DNA from: Perkinsus marinus ATCC 50983
Taxonomy: Eukaryota; Perkinsozoa; Perkinsida; Perkinsidae
Assembly: GCF_000006405.1 (NCBI RefSeq)
Contig: NW_003206658.1
Location: forward strand, 613,341 to 677,340
DNA: 64,000 bases
Direction of reading: 5' to 3'
Numbering within the stretch: position 1 is the stretch's first letter; each line of letters opens with the position of its first letter. Below the pieces are notes generated by a model, which saw only the letters and a list, made by a program, of their open reading frames with translations, was not told the DNA's origin and made no database searches. Positions 21,423 to 31,527 of the stretch are shown here, piece by piece. Position numbers and translations under genes: made by a program.

Positions 21423-22431
21423 TTCTACCGGGATGACCATTGCCAATGTGCTCAAGTCACCGGTATGTGTGGAGCCTGTGTGGTCTGGTCCCAAATATGC
21501 CGTATCCAATGTTCAAGAAGATGATACAGCAAAACAAGCAGTCTATGAGCTGAAGGGTGGTGCGGGTTATCAGTACCTAATGCGATGTCTCGGCCAACCT
21601 CTGAAAGGAGAGGTTCAGCAGATTTGTCTCCGAGGAGTTCCCCAAGAAAAGGTTTGGGAAGGCCTGGATACACGTTATGATGCACCGTGGCCTTACGTAT
21701 GGTATGCATCGAAGGTGGAAGCAGCTCGCTCAAGAACAAGGTGAACCAGTAGTACTGGTCCAGTACATGAGTTCGCCAACCGGGTGATGTCGATGGCGTC
21801 TGTGATTCATACATCAACTGGTGCAAAGCCAAGCGCGACTGAGCAAGCAGGGACCTTTCGCTATGGTCTTCTGCCTGATATAGCTGGCAAATTGGATGCT
21901 TATTTGGGTCCAAGATTTGCATGTCTGGAAGAAGCTAAGGACGTGGTTGAGTACTACGAGTCGAAAGTTCACAAGGGCAAAGCCCTAAAGAAAGGTATCG
22001 GGAAGGTCGACAACAATGAACCTCATAGATCATTCGCGGTGTGTCGCCACTTTCTGAAAGGAACCTGTAAATATGGAGACCGCTGTCAGTTTGCTCATAC
22101 TATGAACAGATCTCCTCAAGTAAAATCACCCAGTAGTACTGGTGTGTCGACTCAGAATAGCCGTCCTTCTGGTATTTGCCATCAGTTCTTACGATCTGGT
22201 ACCTGCAATCGTGACCGTTGTCTATTTCGTTACGAGCGTGTCAATGTTCCCATGACATCAAAACCTACTGCTACAACAACCACAAAGAGCTCTACGGAGC
22301 CGGCGATGGTGGTGATCGATGACATTGACCAGTACTTCGCGAACGAAGAGTCTTGGGCGTCGGTCATGGCAGTTCAGTCAAAGGAGTTAGCTACACCATC
22401 GTTGTCACAGACTGTGACAACGATACTCTGA
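21349..22431 (+). pseudogene. Retroelement gag with CCCH zinc fingers
   Basis: The frame starts MPGVAPCEPGTQQYQQQ and is open for about 360 codons except for one in-frame TGA at 21742. The C-terminal part has a CCCH finger, CRHFLKGTCKYGDRCQFAH (C-x7-C-x5-C-x3-H). A second finger, CHQFLRSGTCNRDRCLFRY, has the final His replaced by Tyr. CCCH fingers are RNA-binding in host proteins; their use here in place of a CCHC knuckle is unusual. The position just after the leader repeat supports a gag role. The frame ends inside a 27-nt palindrome (22398-22424). It could instead be a captured host CCCH gene, but the leader repeat at 29.7 kb next to an integrase argues for a retroelement. Confidence 0.65.
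22398..22424. repeat. 27-nt palindrome, 1-nt centre, at gag end
   Basis: Perfect 13-nt arms ATCGTTGTCACAG and complement flank a single A. The gag frame stops 5 nt beyond it. Confidence 0.95.
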
Positions 22432-22504
22432 CTCACAGTCCTCAAAGAGTCTGACTGCATCGCTCAAGTATAAGAAGGCCGACACTGGCGAGAGTCTCGC
22501 CAGA

Positions 22505-22660
22505 CCATGCCCCGGCAATCGAAAACTCCGAAACCGAATATTTCGGTTTCGATTCGGTTTCGGTCGATGGACCGACCGAAACCGAAACGGCGTGGGCCAT
22601 CTTGAAACCGAAACCGAAAAAAAACCGAAATATCCGGTTCTTCGGTCTTCTTTCGGATTT
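22505..22660. repeat. CCGAAA-rich degenerate palindromic tract
   Basis: Many copies of CCGAAA/TTTCGG occur in both orientations, with local fold-backs such as CCGAATATTTCGG and GGTCGATGGACC. It is not the plant/alveolate telomere repeat TTTAGGG. Confidence 0.6.
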
Positions 22661-22834
22661 ATAATGTACTACGGCATTTTTCCAAAAAAACACAAATTAA
22701 AGGCCTCATTGTCCACAGACAAGCTGTAATCATCGCATTCTTTGCAAGTTCCTGAGTCCGATAAGTGTTCTCGGTTAATACAATGATAGTTACCTCACGA
22801 GGGTTGAAACATTATCATTGTAAGAGCTACACAA

Positions 22835-22855
22835 GGTGGCCACTGAGTGGCCACC
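22835..22855. repeat. 21-nt palindrome, 1-nt centre
   Basis: Perfect 10-nt arms GGTGGCCACT and complement flank a single G. Confidence 0.9.
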
Positions 22856-23126
22856 GGCTATACCAATATGGCATAGACTCCAGAATTGTCCGTGCGTATG
22901 ACGCAATACGTGATAGTGTTTGGAACGGTAAATTTCCAACCGTTATTTCTGTACAACGCCAGTGCAGGTTCAGAAACTTAATTAGTTAGGCATGCCAGCT
23001 AAAACAGCTACGTGAATATTATCCACTGATTGAGCAAGTAACTGGCGGCTCCAAGGAGCAAAAATCCATGGCTTGGATTCCATGGCTAGATTGAGCGGCC
23101 CAATAGATGCGTGCATAATAGGTCAC

Positions 23127-25940
23127 CTAACAACAAGAGTAGTAACTCATGATCTCTGATGAGTAGTACATTTTTGCTCCATCCTTAAAGTACTGCCCGG
23201 ACAACCGATTGCTACTTCGCACCACCATAGCTGCCTTGATAAGGTCACATTCCATTGAAGTACGGCGAACGGAGATCTGTTCACGAATCTGCGAGAACAG
23301 GCTCTCAACGTTTGCAGTAGATATGAACGTGTGCTGCACACCAACTGCAGCGTGGGCTATCAGTGGAAACTCCTCGCGAGCGAGGACGGTCCAGAATTGC
23401 TGATAATCGGTCCCGTGAGCTTCAAGACTTTAATATTTATCAACCTCCTTTGTCACCCTGCAAACGAGATCATTCCCCATATCGGGAGGAAGATATTGTG
23501 GGATAACCGAACGATCCAGAATCATCGGTTAGGCTGCGGCGCCTAATAGGGGCGCCGTCAAGTTTATCTTGAGACTTCGACGATACTGATGGACCACAGG
23601 TGACAGCACTAGCCTCTGCGCCGACTCTAGTGGCAGTACGCCTCGTAGATTCGAGTACCGGGCCGGAGTTGGCGTTCACCACCCACGTTGTGAATGCAGA
23701 GATTAACGCATCACGCTTGAGAAGGTCACCATGAGGTAGATGCCTATACAGTTGATGATAATGTTGGATGACCGCGAGCCGCCCCAGGTTCTGCAGCTTA
23801 ACAGCTGGGTCAAACATGCACGGCACCAACGCGTCAGCCGTCAGACGGCTGAGCACCTAAGAACTTGAGTAGAGGCGTGAAAACCAAGGCCATATCTTGA
23901 GCGGCAGACTTTCCCCACCTTCAGTTCAAAGCTCTCCCTCATACCCTCTCGCGCTTGCCGGATGATATCCAGCTCAGACTGCTGAGGCTCGTTGAGGTGA
24001 CCCCACAGTTCATCGAGGTATCTAACGGAGAAAAACGGCAAACTCGAAAAATTAGAGAAACGTGCCCGCTAAATTAGCTCGTGTATGCCAAATATCTACC
24101 CGATCGTTACAGTATAGTGGCGCATCCCACATCGGCCGCCTGGGTCTGCATCACATCACACGCCCGCTTGAACGGTAACAAAAGATTCTCTAATTGGATC
24201 AGCGTATTCTTTTGTGAGAGCAATCGCTGGAAGCTTCTAAAATGAAAACAGAGTCCAGAGAAAGCCCGCGTTTGACGTGGTTTAGCGCGAACTGTCGACA
24301 CCTACTGAAGTTTATCCGCTTCTGCGAGGATAGTGATTATTCCACTCCATGAGCGCAATATGCGCTGCAGCATTGCCAAAGTGCCATTCCATCTAACGGC
24401 AATACGTGGTTTTAGTCTGAGTGTGGAATGACAGCTTGACAAAAGAGAAGCAATATTGGCTTAGCAGTTTTAATTCTTACTTAATACAGCCGTGGGTCGC
24501 GGCTAACTTGGCATTGGCACTGCTTCTTTTCATAAAAGCCTCCAACCGAGAGCACGACAGTAATAATCCCCTCAACCCTATATTTTCGCTTTCCATGTCA
24601 CTTGGGATGGTTACGTCGACTGATCTTTCTCGTAGCTTATCCTCCACTTCTTCAACCAGGGATGGGTCAATATCCGTTCCAACTAGACCGGCGTTGATAA
24701 ACACCTGTAGTAGGTGGCAGAAACAAGGGATCTATGGATTGAGGTTGAATCGACTCCCCCATCGGCACATAACTTATACTTCCGTATCCCTTGAGGTCCA
24801 AGGCTTTCTCGTTGTTGGCGGCACTATCACACACAAAAAGTGCTTCGGTGGGAGCGATTTCGTAGAAGGCACAAGTCTGAAGTGTTCTCTACGTCCAGAA
24901 AAGGTTTCCAGAGTGCGAAATCCGCACAGAAGCACCTCACTTATGTACTACTTCATCTATCGCGATCTTGAGGCTCTCACTGGTACCGTCTGGTATTTCT
25001 CTCAGGTCTAACACGACTGGAGTAGGTTTGTCCGTGTGTACGCTCAAGGTCAAGGCGATGTACTCCTTGCTGTGCCACGAGTTGTGCCAGCAATCGAAGC
25101 ATATCTGCGATACAAAGACGATTTTCAGGTCTCTAACTCGTAGTCTACGAGTCGTAGACTTCAGGAAGTATCACCTATAGTGGCCTTCTCTGTTTGGAGA
25201 TCATTATTTTCAAGTCTTGCTGTCTGCTCTGTGCAAACTTCACCATATCGCGTCTCAGGGTAGTCTCAGAGGGAAGAACTCGCTGCGCGTCCAGAGGCGA
25301 CCCGAGCTTGGCACCAACGGAAGATATTACACGAACAAAATTAATCATGGCCGGGCTCTCGAACGACAGATATGAGATACCGATTTCTCTCAAGAGTACC
25401 AACGCTGCCTCTCCGATTGACCTTTTCTGCTCGTCGGAAACATCGGCAGTGGGTATGAAGTGAGTGATTCTTGTTTGATTCTCAGCACGTTTGCATACGT
25501 GAGTACGCATAGCTGCTGTGGTCCCGTCTGGGCGCGGCACCACAACTTTGCATGTGTTGCAGCAAGCAACACAGCTAACTTCATCTCATGTAGTGCGGCA
25601 CAGAATCTTGGAGAAGTTCGCCCACCGAGCACTTTTGCACTGAGTTGCCGATGGTTCAGAGAGTACAAACTTGCCCTCGTCCAGAACTTTTCCACTGGGC
25701 CGCCCAGTGGAAAAGTGGGCCGCCCAGTCTGGGCGGCACTTCTCCTTGATACGTCTTGCGCTTCTTAGAGGGTGCAGGCTGCTGGTCATTCTGCGGTGGG
25801 TTGTCACTGTGCACAGCACGCTGTATCTCGGCGTCGAGATCGACTACGGCAATGGAACCTTGAGAAATAAAATTTTTGGCACTTCGCCAGAAGCCTCGGC
25901 CCGAGACTCTTGGGTATGCAAAATGGATATGGCAATTCAC
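23127..25940 (-). pseudogene. hAT-family DNA transposase, degenerate
   Basis: Spliced or broken minus-strand blocks give a hAT order. An acidic/basic N-terminal tract (SKKRKTYQ) comes first. A BED-type zinc finger follows near 25560 (CNTCKVVVPRPDGTTAAMRTHVC). A block at 25500-25190 reads GISYLSFESPAMINFVRVIS, and the catalytic core reads QICFDCWHNSWHSKEYIALT (about 25100), CDSAANNEKAL (about 24830) and CHLLQVFINAG (about 24710). A C-terminal dimerisation region lies at 23330-23200 (ANVESLFSQIREQISVRR). These match the family order; exact introns were only partly fixed (for example GT-AG near 24930-24870). Two adjacent palindromes (25687-25737) coincide with a frame shift before the BED finger. 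Terminal inverted repeats were not identified. Confidence 0.65.
25687..25737. repeat. Two adjacent 1-nt-centre palindromes
   Basis: 25687-25715 has 14-nt arms (CTTTTCCACTGGGC) around a C; 25719-25737 has 9-nt arms (GCCGCCCAG) around a T. They share the GGGC/GCCC core and interrupt the transposase frame. Confidence 0.9.
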
Positions 25941-26077
25941 GACTTACAAGTTGTGAATGATGATCGGCATTTTGAAAATATTTGCCCGTCTTGCCCAAGT
26001 TGGGCAGCCCAACTGGGTATGGAAATTTCTTCATCACGTTCACAAAATTCAGACAGAAATGAGGACAGATATGTAGA

Positions 26078-26560
26078 TTACAGCCGGAAGTTCGCCCACT
26101 GAATGATATCGCCCACACTAATATTACTGTCAAGCGATGCTCCCATTCGTTTCAATCCTTGTCGCCTTCGTACTTTCTTCAATCGAGAATGCTTGTCCCC
26201 TTGCTTTCTCTTGGTTTTTGTAGACTTGTCTGCCTGCTTCCCCTGAATGTTTGTCGAGGTGGACCCCTCCGTTCGATTCCTGTCGATGTCCTGTGTTTCG
26301 GGACCTAGAAAGCACATAACGTCAAGTCGATAATATGAACTAGTAGCCCAGCCTTTCTAGCTGCCAGCCACTTACGTCTCATAAGCCTTGGCATAAGGCC
26401 AAGATTCAGCAGCTCGCGCTCCTCTCTGGGGAGTTGCAGACGAGGTGATGCATTGCTTCTCTCACTGTTTGCTGTATCTGAATAATGGATACGCAAGAAA
26501 GGGTGGTATTTTTTCCACCTCCATTTCCTGCAAACGCGACCAAACTCTCCTCGCAACATG
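26078..26560 (-). CDS. Lys/Arg-rich exon, unknown
   Basis: A minus-strand frame (about 26317-26078) is strongly basic (KQADKSTKTKRKQGDKHSRL, then KKVRRRQGLKR), with a second basic block at 26559-26305. It could be the N-terminal part of the hAT transposase or a separate small nuclear protein. No domain is recognised. Confidence 0.3.
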
Positions 26561-27805
26561 ATGGTCTCGAAATACCTAGTTTAAAGAACCTCCACAGTGT
26601 ATAGTTCGCAGCGGATTACATTCTGCCGTTTTAACCATCTCGTGGAGCAGCATATCACCATCAGCGTCAAGCCCGATCATGTCGCGCGACTCCACGTTAT
26701 AAATATATAACTGGCATAATTGCGGTGACCGCAGTGCGGTCTGCGGAAGTTCGGAAAGTACAATTATCATAAAGCATGATACACCTGGTGTATTACACCG
26801 AGTCATGCGAGTACAACAAATCATCATGACATGTCCTATACTGCGAACTCGGTCGACTTAATTACGGCCACTCTTCCTCCTTGGCCGCCGCTTCATCCCT
26901 TTGATTCAGTCTTGAGTCGTCCAAGAATCCGAAGAGCTTCGGTCCAGATCCAACTTCGAGGCTCGCCATCTTCAAGTTGCTGCCAGTGCTTCAGGTCCAG
27001 TCTTCTCCAACTCCCTCCGTCCTTCAGGTTCTTCTCTCGAGGCTTGACCAACAAGAACTGGATCCAGCATATGGTAGAGTGCCAGGGTAGGTACCGGTAG
27101 ACATGTCACTGGTCAAGATTGGCCCAGGTGCTGAGGGACTCTAAAGCATGAGATCCCCACCTTCTATGCGCAGGTACAACATCCCGGAGGGTAGGCGCAA
27201 GAAGGGGCTGACCCATTGGAGAGGTCAGAGCAGCATGCATCAAGGCATCAGTCCCTTGGTCCTCTCTAACGCTAAAGGTTAGCAGAGGATGGAGCTAGGC
27301 TCTCTAAGAGAGCCTCTCTTTTCATTTCTTTTCTGGTGCTCGGGAGTCCCGAGTCGGGACTTGAGCTCATATAGTAAGAACTCGCACCGTGCTCAAGGCA
27401 CAGACCACAAACTTCTGGCGTAGGCAAGATCCAGAGGCGGGTCTTAGCGACATTAGAGATCGCAAGGACCGAGTGACAGTACCGGATACCACACCACTAG
27501 ACCAAGGGGCACGAAGCCCATCACCCGGCTTGAATGTTAGACATCCCGGAGGGTAAAGCCTGCAGTGACCAAGGGGTAGCTTGCCGCGCCCTGGCATGGT
27601 CCGGCCCATAGCCTTTACCAAGAACTTGTGGACAGCGGCCTCAAGAGCAAGACACATCCAGACTTCAGGAGTTGGAGAGACCTGACCATCCACACCAGCG
27701 AACAACTATCCAACAGCTCACCCTTCCGCTTTCTCCTTCCCTAACCCTTCTTCATCAAGTGGCCGACCTCGGACTTTACTCTCCAGGAATCGGCGTTGGA
27801 CGCCA
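26561..27805. other. No supported gene
   Basis: The sequence holds ACATCCCGGAGGGTA twice (about 27179 and 27541). Both lie upstream of the pol remnant and may belong to the same retroelement. Confidence 0.3.
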
Positions 27806-29553
27806 GTGTACTCATGGAAAGGACAAAAACAAAACTGTCCTGGGCCTTGGATGAACGCCAGCAGAGACGCTGACGCCATCAGTCCGAAAAAATGGGGTAA
27901 GGATATAAGATCAGTCTGCTCGAAGTTATTCGGCGAAGGTTTAGGGGGGAAGGTGATGCATGTGAGGTGTGCCAATAATCTGGCAGATGTGGCTACCCGG
28001 GCGAAGATCGATTCTACTACTGTGGTCTTGGCTGAAGTAGCACGTAAATGGGCATTGCGGTCATCGTTGGTTACCTTCGACCCAGCGGTATCGGCACTAC
28101 CTTCTAAAAATGCGTCGATGATTTATCTGGCCTACAATGCATGACCACTATCACCGACTCCCCTAATGGCAGTGAGCCCTCTACACCACAGCCGGTCATA
28201 TCTGAGTCTGATCAGCATGTTGATTGGGCAGAGCTTGCCCGAACAAACCAGAATTCATCGTCCTCCCTTACCGCTCTTCGAGAGTTTCTACCACATAAGA
28301 AGGTGCTCGATGGTTGTTCTATTCCGTATCGAGCTCTCAACGATGCTTCCAAGTTCCATACGGTCGAAGATGGTGTATTATATCGGTGTGTAAGATCAGC
28401 TTCAGAAGGTCAACCTCTACAACAAGTAGTATTGGTCCAATAGCACTATCCAATCCAATATCATCGACTTTGGGCCCCAAAGTCGATGATGAAGCGATAA
28501 TTAACCGTTTGATTGACCACTACCACAATACTACTACTCATCTGGGAGCTGAGCCATCGCTCGTACAATTAAGATGGAATATTATTTGCCTAGAATCAAC
28601 TGTTATGTTCATAATCGTCTGCGAACATGCGTTCCTTGTCAAAGAGTTCATGCCTCTGTGGCCTGCGCAAGACCGTACGATCTCTACGGATGAAGTCCAC
28701 CATACCTGGTCAAGTGCTAGGGTTGGATCATGTGGTAAACTTACCTACGGGTGACGGTAATTTCTATCACGTGTTGAGTCTCGCTTGTGCAGCTACAGGC
28801 TTCACTCGGTTTCGAGCTACAAAAACCAAAAGGTCTATCGAGACTACAAAAATCCTAGATAGCATCTTTAATGCATCTTTCCCTATCTGTCTCGTGGTGG
28901 ATGGCGGATTTGATTCGACTCATTTTCGAGAGTGATTTACTACTCGTCACATAATGGTTGCGACCCTCCCTACGCATCATCGGAGCTATGGAGGTTGGTT
29001 GGAACGTTGCCATTTGCATCTACGACAATATTTCGCTACTAAGCACGCGTCTGGTGGGGAGGTGAAAGAATGGCCATCATGGTTGGGTGATCTGCAGTTG
29101 GTTCATAATCTTACAGTCTTCCCTGGTCTGGACTTTGGTCCTGCTGATCCGTTCTTTGGCCGTCGGTTACTGAGACCTTGGCGTACTACATCATCCTCTA
29201 CTGAGACAAATAAAGACGGTGTTCGTCAATTATTGTGTCCAGGAGAAGAGTCCCTTCTTGAAGACTTATACAGATGCCGATGTGAGGAAACTCGTTTACG
29301 CTTCGAGGAGTATAAGAGATTTTGGGAGGATGTGAAGGAAGTACAACAAATAAGGTTGAGTCGAAGCGTGAATCATTCTTTGAGGTCTCCGGAGTTTCCT
29401 GTAGGTAGTAAATGTCTCATCTATTGTCCGGAGGCGAATCAGTCTAAGCATTCTCTGAAGTTCGCTGGTCCTTTCGAGATCGAAGAGGTGGTTTCTGATT
29501 CACTCCGTAAGATTAAGTCCGCTGGTCCAGATCCAATGTTGGGTATAGTGTGA
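27806..29553 (+). pseudogene. Retroelement RNase H end and integrase, broken
   Basis: Blocks in shifting frames read 5' to 3'. An RNase H-integrase linker comes first (HVRCANNLADVATRAK, 27806-28144). The integrase zinc-binding part is HYHNTTTHLG with CVPC, with a one-base frame change between them near 28590. The catalytic core (28627-28935) has GLDHVVNL and VVDGGFDSTHF for the two Asp residues. The third acidic residue is in GGWLERCHLHLRQYF, after a further frame break. The tail to 29553 is intact. This is the plan of a D-D-E integrase from an LTR retrotransposon. A 31-nt palindrome (28460-28490) sits where the first frame ends. The leader repeat follows at 29674, linking this pol to the CCCH gag family. 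Confidence 0.7.
28460..28490. repeat. 31-nt palindrome, 1-nt centre, in pol
   Basis: Perfect 15-nt arms ATCATCGACTTTGGG and complement flank a single C. The upstream frame stops 17 nt before it, and the downstream coding frame differs. Confidence 0.95.
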
Positions 29554-29673
29554 TCTGTGTGACAGCCTGTCACTGACAGGTGGATTCCTGTTGCACCGTC
29601 TCTTTATGGTCGATTTTCTGCTGTAACTACTCGTTCCAGCTGTCGTCTAGCTAGTCTCACTTGTCGTGTGGCA

Positions 29674-29896
29674 ATGTCGCCAAACGGCGAACGCAGAAGT
29701 GATGAGCACGCAAGTGCATAGCGAAGTTTGCTAAGCGAACCAGTAGTCGTTCTGTTCCTTCATTTGAGTCTTTGAGAAAAGTGTTATAGTAGCATCATTA
29801 TCATTTTGGTGCTTTTCCGTCCATGCCTGGTGTTGCGCCGTGTGAACAAGAAACACAACAGTACCAACAACAAGGGACATCAGATGGACTGTTACA
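29674..29896 (+). repeat. Retroelement leader repeat, copy 2
   Basis: It matches 21196-21422, including the gag start MPGVAPCE, then diverges abruptly after GGACTGTTACA. Its position 120 bp after the integrase frame suggests a second element inserted in tandem or a leader repeat flanking the element. Confidence 0.8.
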
Positions 29897-30356
29897 GAAG
29901 TTCCATCATATCATTCAATCTCAACCTGGTTCTGCCCAACTGGTTGAATTTCTTCCTCGCGGTTGACATCCTGCCCTTTCCCAACAACTTCGGGTGGTGT
30001 GCGCTTTAGCGCAGAGTACGGAGCCCTGCTAACGTGTGATCATGCTATACTGTTAGAATGATATCATTTCGTTACGATTCTACTGTGTTGCGGCTGTTAT
30101 ATTGCTTTGTGCGAATCATGGTCTGTGCATGCGTGTTGTCTATTATTCCTGCGTGAACGCAGGCGCGTCACACGTATGGTTTTAAGCTTGGTTCTGAAGT
30201 TGATTCTCTGAATCTTCCCTTGGAGCCTGGACTTAGGCACAGGGTCTAAGGAATACGGTTTCATTATTGTATACCCGCTAGTGGCTACGCTTCCATCAAT
30301 AGCTGAGGGATAGTATATGGTATTCGTCAAACGACAGATATTGATTTCAATAAGTT

Positions 30357-30689
30357 ATGGTATTGACTAGAAGTGGTATGAACTCTAATACTATGGTGGA
30401 TCACACTGACCATCCTACCCCTTTGTGTAGGATTGCTAAGGACAGGGGTTATGCCTCTCGTAAGGTTCGTGAGAGGCGGTATGAGAAGTCAATCGAGTCT
30501 GGCTTGGGTTTGGGTCCTGGACACTCTGCTCACCATGCTTTGGAACGCATGGACAACAGTCCAGACCCTCGCGGAAGTACACAGTGGTCATGCCAGCTTC
30601 ACTTTGACAACCGCTTGTTGGTTTTAGGCCATTGGATTTTGTGTTCAAAAGGTTATCTAATTCCAAGCGGAACCTCGACAGTCGGTTGA
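30357..30689 (+). pseudogene. Gag-like N-terminal ORF fragment
   Basis: The frame starts MVLTRSGMNSN, a start style common in LTR-element gag proteins. It contains a 83-bp block (30495-30577) repeated at 53245-53327. No zinc knuckle is visible. It is probably the 5' part of another retroelement. Confidence 0.4.
30495..30577 (+). repeat. Dispersed repeat, copy 1
   Basis: GAGTCTGG(C/T)TTGGGTT... to CCAGACCCTCGCGGAAG is shared at about 85-90% with 53245-53327. Confidence 0.75.
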
Positions 30690-31527
30690 GTCCTTGTCGT
30701 GCAGTTGGTTTTTGGATGTTGCTTTTTCGCCCATTAGGAATTTGATTTGTCTTACCTGATGATGGTTGATTTCAGTGCTTCATTGTTTCTGCCATTTTAG
30801 CTACTTCAGTAATTTCGAGTCTGCAGGATTTCAATAATTGTGTGTGACACGTTAAAATGCAGAGGTACATGAGCGAGGATTCGAACCTGCGCACAGGATT
30901 TTGCGCAGATCGTCATCGATCCCGTGATCGATTTAGAATTTGCTATTCTTGAGCATCGGCAAGTTGAGTTGCCAGAGCTCAATTGATTTTTCCCTTGCCC
31001 ATGCCGCCCGGGAGTCAATTGGCTCAAAGGCTTCAGGCAGAATAAGTACGAGGACGTATGCTACGCAAACTTGGACTTGTTCGATCGCTGCGCACGGCGC
31101 TTCCAGTGCATGAACCCAAAACCTCTATACAGGCTTCAAGAATCCCGCTGTGAGCGCACCATTGGACCCAAGTCTATCAAAGTGCAGCCAGCGAAAGGTC
31201 GGTTGTCGACTCATATCAGCCTTCAGAGCTTTGATCCTCAGCCAGACCCGCGATAAATCCCGACTCCAGTGTTCGGGCTGCGGGTTTAGAGCTTCAAGGT
31301 TCAGTGCTTGGTGCATTCCTATCACCTCTCGGCTAGAGAGGAGTGACCAGTGGCCACCGAGAGGACTTACAAAGAACCTATTGAACAGAGGTATACGGCG
31401 AAGGAGTGAAGGGGGGTATACCTTGGAAGGAAAAACCGAAGGCTACCGTAATCCAAAAGTTGGAGTACGATAGCGGCTTGTGTAACAAAGACTCCAACGT
31501 CGCTATCCTCTCGGCATTTCTTCAAGA
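30690..31527. other. Intergenic with tRNA-like element
   Basis: Apart from the B-box element at 30862-30950 no feature is supported. Confidence 0.35.
30862..30950 (-). repeat. B-box element with two fold-backs
   Basis: Minus strand reads ATCGATCACGGGATCGAT (fold-back), then TGCGCAAAATCCTGTGCGCA (fold-back), then GGTTCGAATCC. The pairing of fold-backs with a B-box recurs in other elements. Confidence 0.5.

Noticed and set aside
22505-22660. Telomere-like repeat
   Set aside because: The words are CCGAAA, in both orientations and irregular, not TTTAGGG.
24421-25011. 196-aa plus-strand ORF
   Set aside because: Shadow of the minus-strand hAT transposase exons.
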